Below the pieces are notes generated by a model. It was not told the origin of the DNA and did not search any database. It saw only the letters and a list, made by a program, of their open reading frames with translations. Positions 8,487-18,035 of a stretch of 64,000 bases of DNA are shown here, piece after piece. How positions within the stretch are numbered: the first letter of the stretch is position 1; each line of letters begins with the position of its first letter. Position numbers and translations under genes: made by a program. The DNA is from Fulvivirga ligni (lineage in GTDB: Bacteria; Bacteroidota; Bacteroidia; Cytophagales; Cyclobacteriaceae): NCBI RefSeq assembly GCF_021389935.1, contig NZ_CP089979.1:6410501-6474500 (forward strand), read 5' to 3'.

Positions 8487-11400
8487 ATGAAAAACAGATT
8501 GACAAGCCGGGTGCTACTGTGCCTGGGCTGCTTGTTCGGGAGCCTTACCGCTTTCAGCCAGCAGACAAACGAGTATCTACAGCGGTTTATGGACCTAAGA
8601 AACAAGATCCATAACCCTGGAAACGGCTACTTTAGCCCTGACGGAGTGCCTTACCACTCTATTGAAACCCTGATTTGCGAAGCTCCTGATTATGGACACG
8701 AAACAGTAAGTGAAACCTATTCTTACTGGTTTTGGCTGGAAGCCTTCTATGGCCGAATAGCCGGCGACTGGCAACCTTTAAATGATGCCTGGGATAATAT
8801 GGATCAGTACATCATCCCAACCATGGACCTGCAACCAACAGCAGGGAATTACAATCCAGGCTCACCGGCTACTTATGCTCCTGAGTTTCCTTTGCCGTCA
8901 TTCTACCCAGCTCCTTTAAATTCAGGTGTGCCGGTAGGCCGAGACCCGATTTCGGCGGAACTCACCAGTGCCTACGGCAGCAGAGTTTATGGAATGCACT
9001 GGATACTAGACAGCGATAATTTCTACGGCTACGGCCTTAAAGGAGATGGCGTGAGTACACCATCCTACATCAATACCTTTCAGCGAGGTGAAGAAGAATC
9101 TGTATGGGAAACTATCCCTCAGCCTTCCTGGGATGAATTTAATTTTGGAGGCCAATATGGCTATCTGAATTTATTCACAGCTGAAAGTCAGGCGCCAGCA
9201 CAGCAATGGAAATACACTAACGCTCCTGATGCAGATGCCAGAGCTGTTCAGGTTATGTACTGGGCTTATCAGTGGGCTGAAGAACAGGGCCTTAACCCAG
9301 AAAATGTACTTCCAATTTCTGAAGCCAGCAAAATGGGAGACTTTCTTCGCCTATCTATGTTTGATAAGTATTTTAAGCCCATGGGTGTGCAAAGTGCTTC
9401 CGCTCCCGGTGCCTCTGGCTATGAAAGTGCTCATTATCTCATCTCCTGGTACTACGCCTGGGGTGGCCCTACATCGCCCTCGCAAAACTGGGCCTGGAGA
9501 ATAGGCTGTAGCCATAACCATTTCGGCTATCAAAATCCTGTGGCTGCATATGCTTTAAGCACATTCGATCCTTTAAAACCAGTTACTCCCAACGGAGCCA
9601 GAGACTGGGGCACCAGCCTTGATCGACAGCTGGAGTTTTACCAGTGGCTACAGTCTGACGAAGGTGCTATTGCGGGTGGCGCTACCAACAGCTGGAATGG
9701 AGACTACAGCCCATATCCATCCGGAACCCCTACTTTTTATGACATGGCTTACACTGAAGCCCCCGTTTACAAAGACCCGGGCAGCAACACCTGGTTTGGA
9801 TGGCAGGCTTGGTCTATGGAAAGAATGGCCGAATACTATTACATTACCAATGACAGCCGCGCCGCTCAGGTATTACAAAAATGGGCCGACTGGGTGAAAT
9901 CTGAGGTAGTGTTAAGCAACGGCACCTACCAGATTCCATCGACATTAAGCTGGAGCGGAGCACCTAACACCTGGAATCCTAACAGCCCTGCACCCAACAC
10001 GGGCTTGCACGTAAGCGTTGAAGACTACACCCAAGACGTAGGTGTGGCCGGATGTTTGGCTAAAACGCTAACCTATTACGCAGCGGGCACTGAAAAATGG
10101 GGCACTTTAGATGCTGACGCTCAAAATTTAGCCAAAGAGATTTTAGATAGAATATGGGCTAACTACTCTGATAGCCAAGGAGTTTCTAACCCAGAAAGCC
10201 GTGGTGACTATAATCGTTTCTTTGATCAGGAAGTATATGTACCTGCCGGATGGACTGGCGAAATGCCTAACGGAGATGACATTGAGCCTGGTATTAAGTT
10301 CATAGACATCCGCTCTAAATACAGAGATGACCCTGACTGGCCAGACCTGGTAGCAGCTTATAATTCGGGCATTGATTACACCACTAACTACCATAGACTA
10401 TGGGCTCAGATTGACGTGGCTACTGCCAATGCTGTTTATGGCTTATTATTTGGCGAGGGAACGGGCATAAATCGAGTTCCAAACGCCATAGCCTCCTCTG
10501 ATATCACCTCCGGAGACGCTCCTTTAGCTGTTAGCTTCGATGGTACTGAATCATCTGATCCTGACGGCGACCCCATAACACTCATCTGGGATTTTGGAGA
10601 TGGATCTACAGCCTCCGGCGCTACAGTTACACACACTTACTTAACCCCTGGCACCTATGCCGCCACACTCACCGTAACTGATAGCGCCGGCCTCTCCGAT
10701 ACTGCCACTATTACCATTGAAGTAGGCTCTCCGGGCAATGATGCGCCAGTAGCTTCATTCACAGCCACTCCAACCTCTGGCACCGCTCCTCTCACCGTGA
10801 GTGTAGATGCCAGCGCATCCTCCGATCCTGATGGTGATGCCCTCACTTACAGTTGGAACTTTGGCGACGGCTCTACCGGATCTGGCGTTACAGCTAATCA
10901 TACTTACAGTGCTGCTGGCTCATACACCATTACGCTTACAGTAAGTGATGGTGACCTGAGTAGCACCGCCACAGCAGATGTTGAGGTAGATGAAGCCGGT
11001 GGTGGCACTTGTGAAAATAGCACTGCAGTGTCGTTACCATTGCGCCATGACGGTGCAGGCGAGTATTGTTGGGTAACAGAAGGCAATGTTAGCTATGTAA
11101 ATTCATGGAATACCACTTTCGTGGAAATCAATGGAGTAGACTATACTAACACATGGTCTAACAATATGCCACCTGCTATCGACGGGAAGTACTACATTCA
11201 TTACAGCTCGCCTTATCCATGGGGTCATTTTGAAATGATTGGCTCTAGTAATGCCTCAGCGCGCCGAACTACTAAAGACAAACTGAAAAATGCTGAACTT
11301 AAAATTTTCCCTAACCCTGCCAAGGATAAATTTTATATCCAGGGAGCTCAGGCTGATGCGGAAATACAAGTATTGGATTTAACTGGTCACGTGGTAGATC

Positions 11401-11522
11401 AAACCTTAAGCGCCGGCCAGGCACAAATAGAAATATCAACCAGCACTTATCACAAAGGTATGTACCTGATCAGGGTGGTTGAAAAAGGGCAGACCTCAAC
11501 CCTATCCCTAGTCGTAGAATAA
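8487..11522 (+). CDS. Secreted GH48 cellobiohydrolase with two PKD domains, shared module and T9SS tail
   Basis: After a signal peptide (to about FSQQ, residue 26), residues ~27-660 match glycoside hydrolase family 48. The stretch [20 protein letters not shown] with Glu72 and Glu76 is the family signature that contains the catalytic acid. The motif [13 protein letters not shown] and the many Trp-rich segments also fit. GH48 enzymes are processive exo-cellulases that act from the reducing end. Two PKD domains follow (~665-750, ~752-835; each with [16 protein letters not shown]), then a module (~842-920) more than half identical by eye to the one in the GH5 enzyme, then a T9SS tail ([13 protein letters not shown]...). 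GH48 is best known from Firmicutes and Actinobacteria, so finding it with a T9SS tail in a Bacteroidota context is unusual. It is probably co-expressed with the upstream GH5 gene under the propeller regulator. Confidence 0.93.
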   Translation: MKNRLTSRVLLCLGCLFGSLTAFSQQTNEYLQRFMDLRNKIHNPGNGYFSPDGVPYHSIETLICEAPDYGHETVSETYSYWFWLEAFYGRIAGDWQPLNDAWDNMDQYIIPTMDLQPTAGNYNPGSPATYAPEFPLPSFYPAPLNSGVPVGRDPISAELTSAYGSRVYGMHWILDSDNFYGYGLKGDGVSTPSYINTFQRGEEESVWETIPQPSWDEFNFGGQYGYLNLFTAESQAPAQQWKYTNAPDADARAVQVMYWAYQWAEEQGLNPENVLPISEASKMGDFLRLSMFDKYFKPMGVQSASAPGASGYESAHYLISWYYAWGGPTSPSQNWAWRIGCSHNHFGYQNPVAAYALSTFDPLKPVTPNGARDWGTSLDRQLEFYQWLQSDEGAIAGGATNSWNGDYSPYPSGTPTFYDMAYTEAPVYKDPGSNTWFGWQAWSMERMAEYYYITNDSRAAQVLQKWADWVKSEVVLSNGTYQIPSTLSWSGAPNTWNPNSPAPNTGLHVSVEDYTQDVGVAGCLAKTLTYYAAGTEKWGTLDADAQNLAKEILDRIWANYSDSQGVSNPESRGDYNRFFDQEVYVPAGWTGEMPNGDDIEPGIKFIDIRSKYRDDPDWPDLVAAYNSGIDYTTNYHRLWAQIDVATANAVYGLLFGEGTGINRVPNAIASSDITSGDAPLAVSFDGTESSDPDGDPITLIWDFGDGSTASGATVTHTYLTPGTYAATLTVTDSAGLSDTATITIEVGSPGNDAPVASFTATPTSGTAPLTVSVDASASSDPDGDALTYSWNFGDGSTGSGVTANHTYSAAGSYTITLTVSDGDLSSTATADVEVDEAGGGTCENSTAVSLPLRHDGAGEYCWVTEGNVSYVNSWNTTFVEINGVDYTNTWSNNMPPAIDGKYYIHYSSPYPWGHFEMIGSSNASARRTTKDKLKNAELKIFPNPAKDKFYIQGAQADAEIQVLDLTGHVVDQTLSAGQAQIEISTSTYHKGMYLIRVVEKGQTSTLSLVVE

Positions 11523-11534
11523 TAGCGACACTTT

Positions 11535-11586
11535 AAAGAGGTTGTATCCAGGTTTCATCACTTAGATACAGCCTCTTTTTTATCTT
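11535..11586 (+). terminator. Rho-independent terminator after GH48
   Basis: The inverted repeat AAAGAGGTTGTATC / GATACAGCCTCTTT (one G-U pair) is followed by TTTTTATCTTTTT. It closes the cellulase region. Confidence 0.85.
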
Positions 11587-11660
11587 TTTAAAAATTCTTC
11601 ACAGAAAGTGTAATAATAACTCTCCACCTGACTCTAAAGGGTAAACAAATTTTCAAAATC

Positions 11661-11855
11661 ATGAAAAAGAACCTGTTTACCACGAAATTACTTAGCGCTA
11701 TAGGATTGATAATCATCTCATTAGCTACTACCCTCGCTCATTATTTCCAACTTCCTGACTTTATTTATGGCAGTTTTATTGGATTAGGTATTGGCGCTTT
11801 ACTGGTGGCTCTTTTGAAAAAGTCAGACAAAAACATCAATATTACAAAAGGCTAA
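11661..11855 (+). CDS. Small two-helix membrane protein
   Basis: A 64-residue protein starting MKKNLFTTKLLSAIG, with two hydrophobic segments (~8-27 and ~33-51) and a basic tail KKSDKNINITKG. It lies 22 bases before an ECF sigma factor gene and is very likely cotranscribed with it. I do not recognise a family. It may be a membrane component linked to the sigma/anti-sigma pair, but that is inferred from position only. Confidence 0.6.
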   Translation: MKKNLFTTKLLSAIGLIIISLATTLAHYFQLPDFIYGSFIGLGIGALLVALLKKSDKNINITKG

Positions 11856-11877
11856 AAATAGGCTGAGTAGCAGGTTG

Positions 11878-12369
11878 ATGGATAAAGAACAGAAGTTTAA
11901 AAAGGCCTTTGAGGTATCTAAAGATCAGATATATAGGTTATGTCTGGGCTTTATGGGCAATCATGAAGATGCTGACGATCTTTTCCAGGAGGTTTACATT
12001 AAAGTATGGAATAATCTGGATGCCTTTAGAGAGGAAAGCCAGATTACCACCTGGATTTACAGGATAGCCTCTAACACTGCGCTTTTACATGTTTCTAAAA
12101 GAAATAAAGCCACCGCGCTCACCAGCACACAGAAACCAGAGGACCTGCATTTGCCCGAACTGGAAAACACTACCCGGTATACAGATAAAGACCTGAAAAG
12201 ACTATATCAGGCCATCGCCACCCTTAAAGAAAGAGATAGAATTATCATCGGCCTCCTTTTCGAGGATACGAAATATGAAGAAATAGCCGAAATAGTAGGA
12301 ATAAGCACCTCTCATGTAGGTGTGCGCATTAATAGAATTAAGAAAACCTTAGCTAAAATACTATCATAA
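11878..12369 (+). CDS. ECF RNA polymerase sigma factor (sigma-70 family)
   Basis: I used the ATG at 11878 (MDKEQKFKKAF); a TTG lies one codon upstream. The 163 residues show sigma region 2 (DQIYRLCLGFMGNHEDADDLFQEVYIKVW..., ~15-75, including the conserved DADDLFQEV and TTWIYRIASN) and region 4 (~107-160, LKERDRIIIGLLFEDTKYEEIAEIVG, then HVGVRINRIKKTL). It directs RNA polymerase to a dedicated stress or envelope regulon. The next gene overlaps its stop codon by one base (TAATG), a common arrangement for a sigma factor and its membrane partner. Confidence 0.92.
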   Translation: MDKEQKFKKAFEVSKDQIYRLCLGFMGNHEDADDLFQEVYIKVWNNLDAFREESQITTWIYRIASNTALLHVSKRNKATALTSTQKPEDLHLPELENTTRYTDKDLKRLYQAIATLKERDRIIIGLLFEDTKYEEIAEIVGISTSHVGVRINRIKKTLAKILS

Positions 12370-12956
12370 TGAATGATTTTGACCAATGGCAGAACTTATG
12401 GCAGCAGCAAAAGTCAGAATCAGTAGATGCTGATGACCTGATAAGAAGTCTGAAAAAAATAGAGAAGACAAGGAAAGTGCAACGTGTTCTAATCCCCACT
12501 CTGTTCGCTTTTTCTTTAATTTCAATGATCACTCATCTTACACTAACTGCTTTTAATATTGCTTTGATCAGTGCTATGGGCATCGGAATGCTGTTGTTAG
12601 TGCTTCCATTATTTAAAGGCAAAATTGCTACCTCTAACTATCAGCTACTGGAAAGCAACGAATTGTTTTTAGATCAGACTATTTCTGGGTTAAAACAACG
12701 GGCCAAGATTCCTAAAAGGATTATGATTTTTAACATCATCTTGTTCATCGTATTTAACATGGCCTTTTTTTATTTCGCCAATGATTTCAAAGAGTATAGC
12801 CATGCCATGCTCTGGAGAATTGGAGCTCATTTACTTACACTGGTCATCTTCGTTGAGATTTATGTGGTGTTTCGAAAAGCCTCTAAAAACTATGTTAAAA
12901 ACATTGCCCCGCTGATAGTAAAACTGCAGGATCTAAGGTCTGAAAAGGGGCTCTAA
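12369..12956 (+). CDS. Multi-helix membrane protein, putative anti-sigma partner
   Basis: A 195-residue protein whose start overlaps the sigma factor stop (TAATG), implying coupled translation. It opens with a cytoplasmic acidic segment (MNDFDQWQNLWQQQKSESVDADDLIRS...) and has about four hydrophobic helices (~40-60, ~63-85, ~117-137, ~147-168). It does not show the usual zinc anti-sigma motif. Similar membrane proteins sit after ECF sigma genes in Bacteroidota, so a role in holding the sigma factor at the membrane is likely but unproven. Confidence 0.7.
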   Translation: MNDFDQWQNLWQQQKSESVDADDLIRSLKKIEKTRKVQRVLIPTLFAFSLISMITHLTLTAFNIALISAMGIGMLLLVLPLFKGKIATSNYQLLESNELFLDQTISGLKQRAKIPKRIMIFNIILFIVFNMAFFYFANDFKEYSHAMLWRIGAHLLTLVIFVEIYVVFRKASKNYVKNIAPLIVKLQDLRSEKGL

Positions 12957-13061
12957 AAAAGTGAAAATTGGCAGAAAATATCCCTAAAACGGCGGTTACC
13001 TAAAATATTAACTTTTATTAACAATAATCTTAAACGGAGACCCAAAATGGGACTACCCTTT

Positions 13062-13089
13062 ATTATTTGCCAAATAATGGTCTTTTTTT
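13062..13089 (+). terminator. Likely terminator after the sigma operon
   Basis: ATTATTT / AAATAAT with a 3-base loop, then GGTCTTTTTTTC. The stem is weak and AT-only, but the T run is strong. Confidence 0.55.
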
Positions 13090-13210
13090 CAACCTGAATA
13101 TTAAAAAATAATGATTTTTTCACATTATAAGACCTCTTCAAAAACTGACCTATGCGCTCATCGCTTGACTTGAAAGATGGCGTTGTGTAAGTTTGAACCA
13201 GTTTCAAAAA

Positions 13211-13600
13211 ATGTTATTGGTGAGAATCTTAATGATCATATGCTTTTTACTGGCGGGAGTAGCCTCCCAGGCCAATGCTTATGCATTAAAATTCCAACAA
13301 ACCAATAGCTCTGAGTTATCTCACATTGGTCATTCATTGCATGGCGACTACATTCTTTCTCCTGCACCTGCCAAAACTACCAGTGAACATCATGAGATAG
13401 ACCTTTCAGAAAATGAAATAGAAGAAGACGAAACCTGCTTTGGTAAAAAGCATTTTGAAGTTACTGCACATTTTAAAAGCCTTCTTCACCCCAGGCCTAA
13501 TGGATTTTTCTCTAGCCGCAAACACTATTTACATTTAAGTGAAAATCTTTCTATATCATCCTTTAAGTGGCATTTGCTCTTAGGCGTATTTCGTATATGA
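13211..13600 (+). CDS. Small secreted protein of unknown function
   Basis: I chose the ATG at 13211, which gives a clean signal peptide (MLLVRILMIICFLLAGVASQANA), over the upstream TTG. The remaining ~105 residues are unrecognised. They contain an acidic segment (HHEIDLSENEIEEDET) and a basic, aromatic C terminus. It lies 166 bases before the efflux operon on the same strand and could be its first gene, although the gap allows an independent promoter. Confidence 0.5.
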   Translation: MLLVRILMIICFLLAGVASQANAYALKFQQTNSSELSHIGHSLHGDYILSPAPAKTTSEHHEIDLSENEIEEDETCFGKKHFEVTAHFKSLLHPRPNGFFSSRKHYLHLSENLSISSFKWHLLLGVFRI

Positions 13601-13766
13601 TATAGCTCCTAGCCATATTTCGTGGCCACTACCCCAACTTATTTATACATTTTTTTAAACAACCAGACTCCTGCATAAGGATGTCAGACCAAGGTATAAC
13701 AATACCGCTAATTTAATTTTCAAAAACAACCTTATCGTTTTTAAACAGCAATTAAGCAGAATTATT

Positions 13767-14849
13767 ATGAAGAGAATTTTCATGATTATGAGCTTGTGTG
13801 CCTTACTAGGTTATACAAGCTGCGAATCTAAAAAGGAAAAACAGGAGCATGAATCCAAATTTTCTGTGACTAGCCCTGTTCGGCTAGATACTTCATTAAC
13901 CAAGGAATATGTATGCCAGATCAGATCTATCCAACACATAGAACTTAGAGCGCAAGAAAAAGGATATCTAGAAAAGATATTCGTAGATGAAGGGCAGACA
14001 GTGAAGAAAGGACAATTGTTATTTAAAATTATGCCTAAGCTTTATGAAGCAGAGCAATCTAAAGCAAAAGCTGAAGCAAGAGCGGCACAGATTGAATTAA
14101 AAAACATTCAGTCATTAGCAGATAGCAACATTGTATCTCAAAACGAGCTAGCCATGGCAGAAGCTGAGTATGAGAAAGCTAACGCAGAATTGGCCCTTGC
14201 CAATGTACACCTGGGATTTACAGAAATCAGAGCGCCATTCGATGGTATCATTGACCGTTTCCATGTGAGACAAGGTAGTTTGGTAAACGAAGAAGATCTA
14301 CTCACTAACCTTTCTGATAACAGCGAAATGTGGGTTTACTTTAACGTACCAGAAGCTGAGTATCTTGATTATAGAGAGAAAGTAAAGAAAGACAGCACCA
14401 TGAACGTGAAGCTTTTGATGGCTAACAATAAAATGTTTTCATACCCTGGTGAAGTAAAAACAATAGAAGCCGATTTCAACAACGAAACTGGTAACATTCC
14501 TTTCAGGGCTACATTCCCTAACCCTGACAAACTTTTAAGACATGGTGAAACAGGTAGCATTCTTATGACTACTCCATTAAAGCACGCTATGATCATACCT
14601 CAGAAAACTACTTTCGAGGTGCTTGATAAGAGATATGTATTTGTGATAGACAAAGAGCATAAAGTAAGAGCAAGACCAGTGGAGATAGCTGCTGAAATGC
14701 CACACCTATATGTAGTAAGCGGTGGTATAAAAGAAGATGACCAAATTCTATTAGAAGGATTACGCCTGGTGAAGGAAGGTGATGAAATAGAAACTGAATT
14801 TGTAGAGCCTAAGAAGGCTATAACCGGCCTTGATCTATACGCAGAATAA
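13767..14849 (+). CDS. RND efflux periplasmic adaptor (membrane fusion lipoprotein)
   Basis: A 360-residue protein with a lipoprotein signal (lipobox ending at Cys19, LGYTSC). It has the AcrA/MexA domain order: biotinyl-lipoyl half (ELRAQEKGYLEKIFVDEGQTVKKGQLLFKI), an alpha-helical hairpin (~95-140), second lipoyl half (LGFTEIRAPFDGIIDRFHVRQGSLV), then beta-barrel and membrane-proximal domains. It joins the inner-membrane pump to the outer-membrane channel. The pump gene follows 24 bases later, so the two are an operon. The substrate cannot be told from sequence. Confidence 0.93.
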   Translation: MKRIFMIMSLCALLGYTSCESKKEKQEHESKFSVTSPVRLDTSLTKEYVCQIRSIQHIELRAQEKGYLEKIFVDEGQTVKKGQLLFKIMPKLYEAEQSKAKAEARAAQIELKNIQSLADSNIVSQNELAMAEAEYEKANAELALANVHLGFTEIRAPFDGIIDRFHVRQGSLVNEEDLLTNLSDNSEMWVYFNVPEAEYLDYREKVKKDSTMNVKLLMANNKMFSYPGEVKTIEADFNNETGNIPFRATFPNPDKLLRHGETGSILMTTPLKHAMIIPQKTTFEVLDKRYVFVIDKEHKVRARPVEIAAEMPHLYVVSGGIKEDDQILLEGLRLVKEGDEIETEFVEPKKAITGLDLYAE

Positions 14850-14873
14850 TCAGGCACGCTAAAAGTATTATTT

Positions 14874-17800
14874 ATGTTTAAGAAAATTATTCATAGACCG
14901 GTCTTTGCGATTGTAATATCGGTCATTATCGTTTTCGTAGGTACGCTGGCCATTAAGCAGCTGCCTATATCGCAGTTTCCCCAGATTGCTCCTACCACGG
15001 TAAACGTGGCCATAGCATACCCTGGATCAAGTGCGGATGTATTAGTAAAATCGACACTTATTACCCTTGAGAACTCTATTAACGGTTGTCAGGGAATGAG
15101 ATATATGGCTACCGATGCTACCAGTGCCGGTGAAGCTACCTTAAGATTGATCTTTGAACCTGGCACTGACCCTAACCAGGCGGTAATCAGGGTAAAAACC
15201 AGGGTAGACCGGGTAATGCCGCTCTTACCAGAACTGGTACAAAGGGAAGGTGTGGTTATCACACCGATTCAGCCAAGTATGTTGATGTACGTAAACCTTT
15301 ACGGTACTGAAAAAGGAATGGATGAGAAATTCCTTTACAACTACGCTAACGTAAACATGATCCCTGAGATCAACCGTATTAAAGGTGTGGCTAACGCCCA
15401 GATCCTGGGTAGCCGCCGTTATGCTATGCGTGTGTGGTTAAACCCAGACAGAATGAGAGCTTACAACATTTCTACTGATGAAGTGATGGAAGCCATGCAA
15501 GAGCAAAGTATAGTAGGTAGACCAGGTCGATTAGGTAGAAGTTCCGGTATAGCAGCACAGTCATTAGAGTATGTACTTACTTATAAAGGTAGATATAGTA
15601 CTCCTGCAGAGTATGAAGACATCATCATTAAAGCGAACGCTGATGGTGAAAGTGTACATTTAAGAGATGTAGCAAAAGTAGAGCTTGGTAGTGAGTTCTT
15701 TGACATTTATTCCAACTTAGACGGTCATCCCTCTGCCGCTATTGTACTTAAACAAAACTATGGAAGTAATGCCAGTGACGTAATTGCCGATGTAAAAGAA
15801 AAACTGAATGAGATGAAAGGATACTTCCCTCCGGGAGTAGACTACAAGATCAGTTATGACGTATCTCAGTTCCTCGATGCTTCTATTGAGCAGGTAGTTC
15901 ATACTTTGAGAGATGCATTTATCCTGGTGGCCTTGGTAGTTTTCATATTCCTGGGCGACTGGAGGTCTACATTGATTCCAATTTTGGCGGTACCAGTGTC
16001 ATTGGTAGGAGCCTTCTTTGTGATCCAGTTCTTCGGGTTATCTATTAACCTGGTTACGCTATTTGCCCTGGTACTAGCTATTGGTATTGTGGTGGATGAT
16101 GCCATTGTGGTGGTGGAAGCCGTGCACGCAAAAATGGAAGAAAAGCATCTGAACCCGTATAATGCGGTGAAGGAAGTGATGGGTGAAATTAGTGGTGCTA
16201 TCATCGCTATTACAGCTGTAATGGTATCTGTATTCTTACCTATATCATTCATGTCTGGTCCGGTAGGTACTTTCTATCGTCAGTTCTCTATCACCATGGC
16301 CAGCTCTATTGTGATCTCCGCGCTTATAGCCCTTACACTTACGCCAGTGCTTTGTGCCATGCTTTTGAAAAACAACCATGGTAAAGAAAGAAAGAGAAAC
16401 ATTCTTACCAGAGGTTTAGATAGCTTCAACAGAGGTTTTGATAAATTAACTGGCCGTTATACCAACCTGCTTAAGAAAATTGTAAGCAGAAAAACAGTAA
16501 CCTGGTTAGTACTACTAGTATTCTGTGCGGGTATTTTCTTTGTAAACAAAGTACTTCCGGGCGGCTTTATACCTAGTGAAGATCAGGGTACTATCTATGC
16601 TATCATTCAGACACCTCCGGGAGCTACGTTAGAGCGTACAAACGAGGTATCTCGTAAGCTACAGAAGATATGTGAAGAGGTAGACGGAGTAGAATCAGTA
16701 TCATCTTTGGCTGGTTATGAGATTATGACTGAAGGTCGTGGATCTAACGCGGGTACTTGTTTGATTAACTTAAAACCATGGTCTGAGAGAGAGCATTCCG
16801 TAACTGAAATTATGGAAGAGCTTGAAGAAGAAAGCAAAGGCCTTGGAGCTATTATAGAGTTCTTCGAGCCACCGGCCATCCCAGGTTTCGGTTCTTCTGG
16901 TGGTTTCTCTATGAGACTATTAGATAAGACTACTACTACTGACTATCAGGATTTTGATAAAATAAATCAGGAATTTATAGCTAACCTACAGAAGCGAAAA
17001 GAGCTTACTGGTGTATTCACCTTCTTCGCGGCTAACTACCCTCAGTTTGAGCTGGAGATAGATAACAAAGCGGCCATGCAGAAAGGTGTTTCCATTGGAG
17101 ATGCTATGGAAAACCTGGATATACTCATTGGTTCCACCTACGAACAAGGATTCATCAGATTCGGTAGATTCTTCAAAGTTTACGTACAATCCGACCCACA
17201 ATTCCGAAGACTACCGTCTGATGTCCTTAACTTATTCATCAAAAATGATCATGATGAAATGGTGCCTTACTCTTCATTTATGAAGCTTAAGAAAACCCAG
17301 GGCCCTAACGAGATTACACGCTATAACATGTATAACTCAGCGGCCATTAGAGGACTTCCGGCACCGGGATACACCACTGCAGATGCTATTGCAGCTATTA
17401 AAGAAGTAGCCAGCAATACCCTACCTCGTGGTTATGATATTGCCTGGGAAGGTTTATCATATGATGAGGCTAACAGAGGTAATGAATCTCTATATATCTT
17501 TATCATTGTATTGGTATTCGTTTACTTGGTGTTAGCAGCTCAGTATGAGAGCTTTATACTTCCACTAGCCGTTATATTCTCACTTCCTGTAGGGGTATTC
17601 GGATCGTTCCTGATACTGAAAGCCTTTGGTTTGGCCAATGACATTTATGCGCAGGTAGGTCTTATTATGCTGGTGGGTCTTCTGGGTAAAAACGCGGTAC
17701 TGATCGTGGAATTTGCCGTGCAGAAACACCGGGAAGGAATGACCATTCTTGATGCCGCTATTGAGGGAGCTAAGGTGCGTTTCAGACCTATCTTAATGAC

Positions 17801-18035
17801 ATCTTTTGCCTTTATCGCGGGTCTTATTCCATTAGTGATAGCCTCCGGAGCAGGCGCCATTGGTAACAGAACTATCGGTTCTTCTGCCTTAGGAGGTATG
17901 CTTTTCGGAACCATCTTCGGGGTAATCATCATCCCTGGGCTGTATTACATCTTCGGAAAAATATCTTCCGGCCGTAAGCTAATAAAAGATGAAGACGATA
18001 ATCCTTTAACTGAAGATTATGTTCATAATGACTAA
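14874..18035 (+). CDS. RND efflux pump, HAE1/AcrB-type inner-membrane transporter
   Basis: A 1053-residue protein of full family length, beginning MFKKIIHRPVFAIVISVIIV. It has the twelve-helix, two-loop RND layout. The proton-relay residues are present: Asp408-Asp409 in LAIGIVVDDAIVVVEAV (TM4) and Lys939 in GLLGKNAVLIVEFA (TM10). It should be an active proton-driven exporter of hydrophobic or amphiphilic compounds. It lies between its adaptor and outer-membrane factor genes, and its end overlaps the start of the latter. Confidence 0.95.
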   Translation: MFKKIIHRPVFAIVISVIIVFVGTLAIKQLPISQFPQIAPTTVNVAIAYPGSSADVLVKSTLITLENSINGCQGMRYMATDATSAGEATLRLIFEPGTDPNQAVIRVKTRVDRVMPLLPELVQREGVVITPIQPSMLMYVNLYGTEKGMDEKFLYNYANVNMIPEINRIKGVANAQILGSRRYAMRVWLNPDRMRAYNISTDEVMEAMQEQSIVGRPGRLGRSSGIAAQSLEYVLTYKGRYSTPAEYEDIIIKANADGESVHLRDVAKVELGSEFFDIYSNLDGHPSAAIVLKQNYGSNASDVIADVKEKLNEMKGYFPPGVDYKISYDVSQFLDASIEQVVHTLRDAFILVALVVFIFLGDWRSTLIPILAVPVSLVGAFFVIQFFGLSINLVTLFALVLAIGIVVDDAIVVVEAVHAKMEEKHLNPYNAVKEVMGEISGAIIAITAVMVSVFLPISFMSGPVGTFYRQFSITMASSIVISALIALTLTPVLCAMLLKNNHGKERKRNILTRGLDSFNRGFDKLTGRYTNLLKKIVSRKTVTWLVLLVFCAGIFFVNKVLPGGFIPSEDQGTIYAIIQTPPGATLERTNEVSRKLQKICEEVDGVESVSSLAGYEIMTEGRGSNAGTCLINLKPWSEREHSVTEIMEELEEESKGLGAIIEFFEPPAIPGFGSSGGFSMRLLDKTTTTDYQDFDKINQEFIANLQKRKELTGVFTFFAANYPQFELEIDNKAAMQKGVSIGDAMENLDILIGSTYEQGFIRFGRFFKVYVQSDPQFRRLPSDVLNLFIKNDHDEMVPYSSFMKLKKTQGPNEITRYNMYNSAAIRGLPAPGYTTADAIAAIKEVASNTLPRGYDIAWEGLSYDEANRGNESLYIFIIVLVFVYLVLAAQYESFILPLAVIFSLPVGVFGSFLILKAFGLANDIYAQVGLIMLVGLLGKNAVLIVEFAVQKHREGMTILDAAIEGAKVRFRPILMTSFAFIAGLIPLVIASGAGAIGNRTIGSSALGGMLFGTIFGVIIIPGLYYIFGKISSGRKLIKDEDDNPLTEDYVHND

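Noticed and set aside
12953-13207. Minus-strand frame of 84 codons after the anti-sigma gene
   Set aside because: It overlaps the end of the anti-sigma gene and the terminator-bearing gap, has no family resemblance and no plausible signal. Treated as chance.
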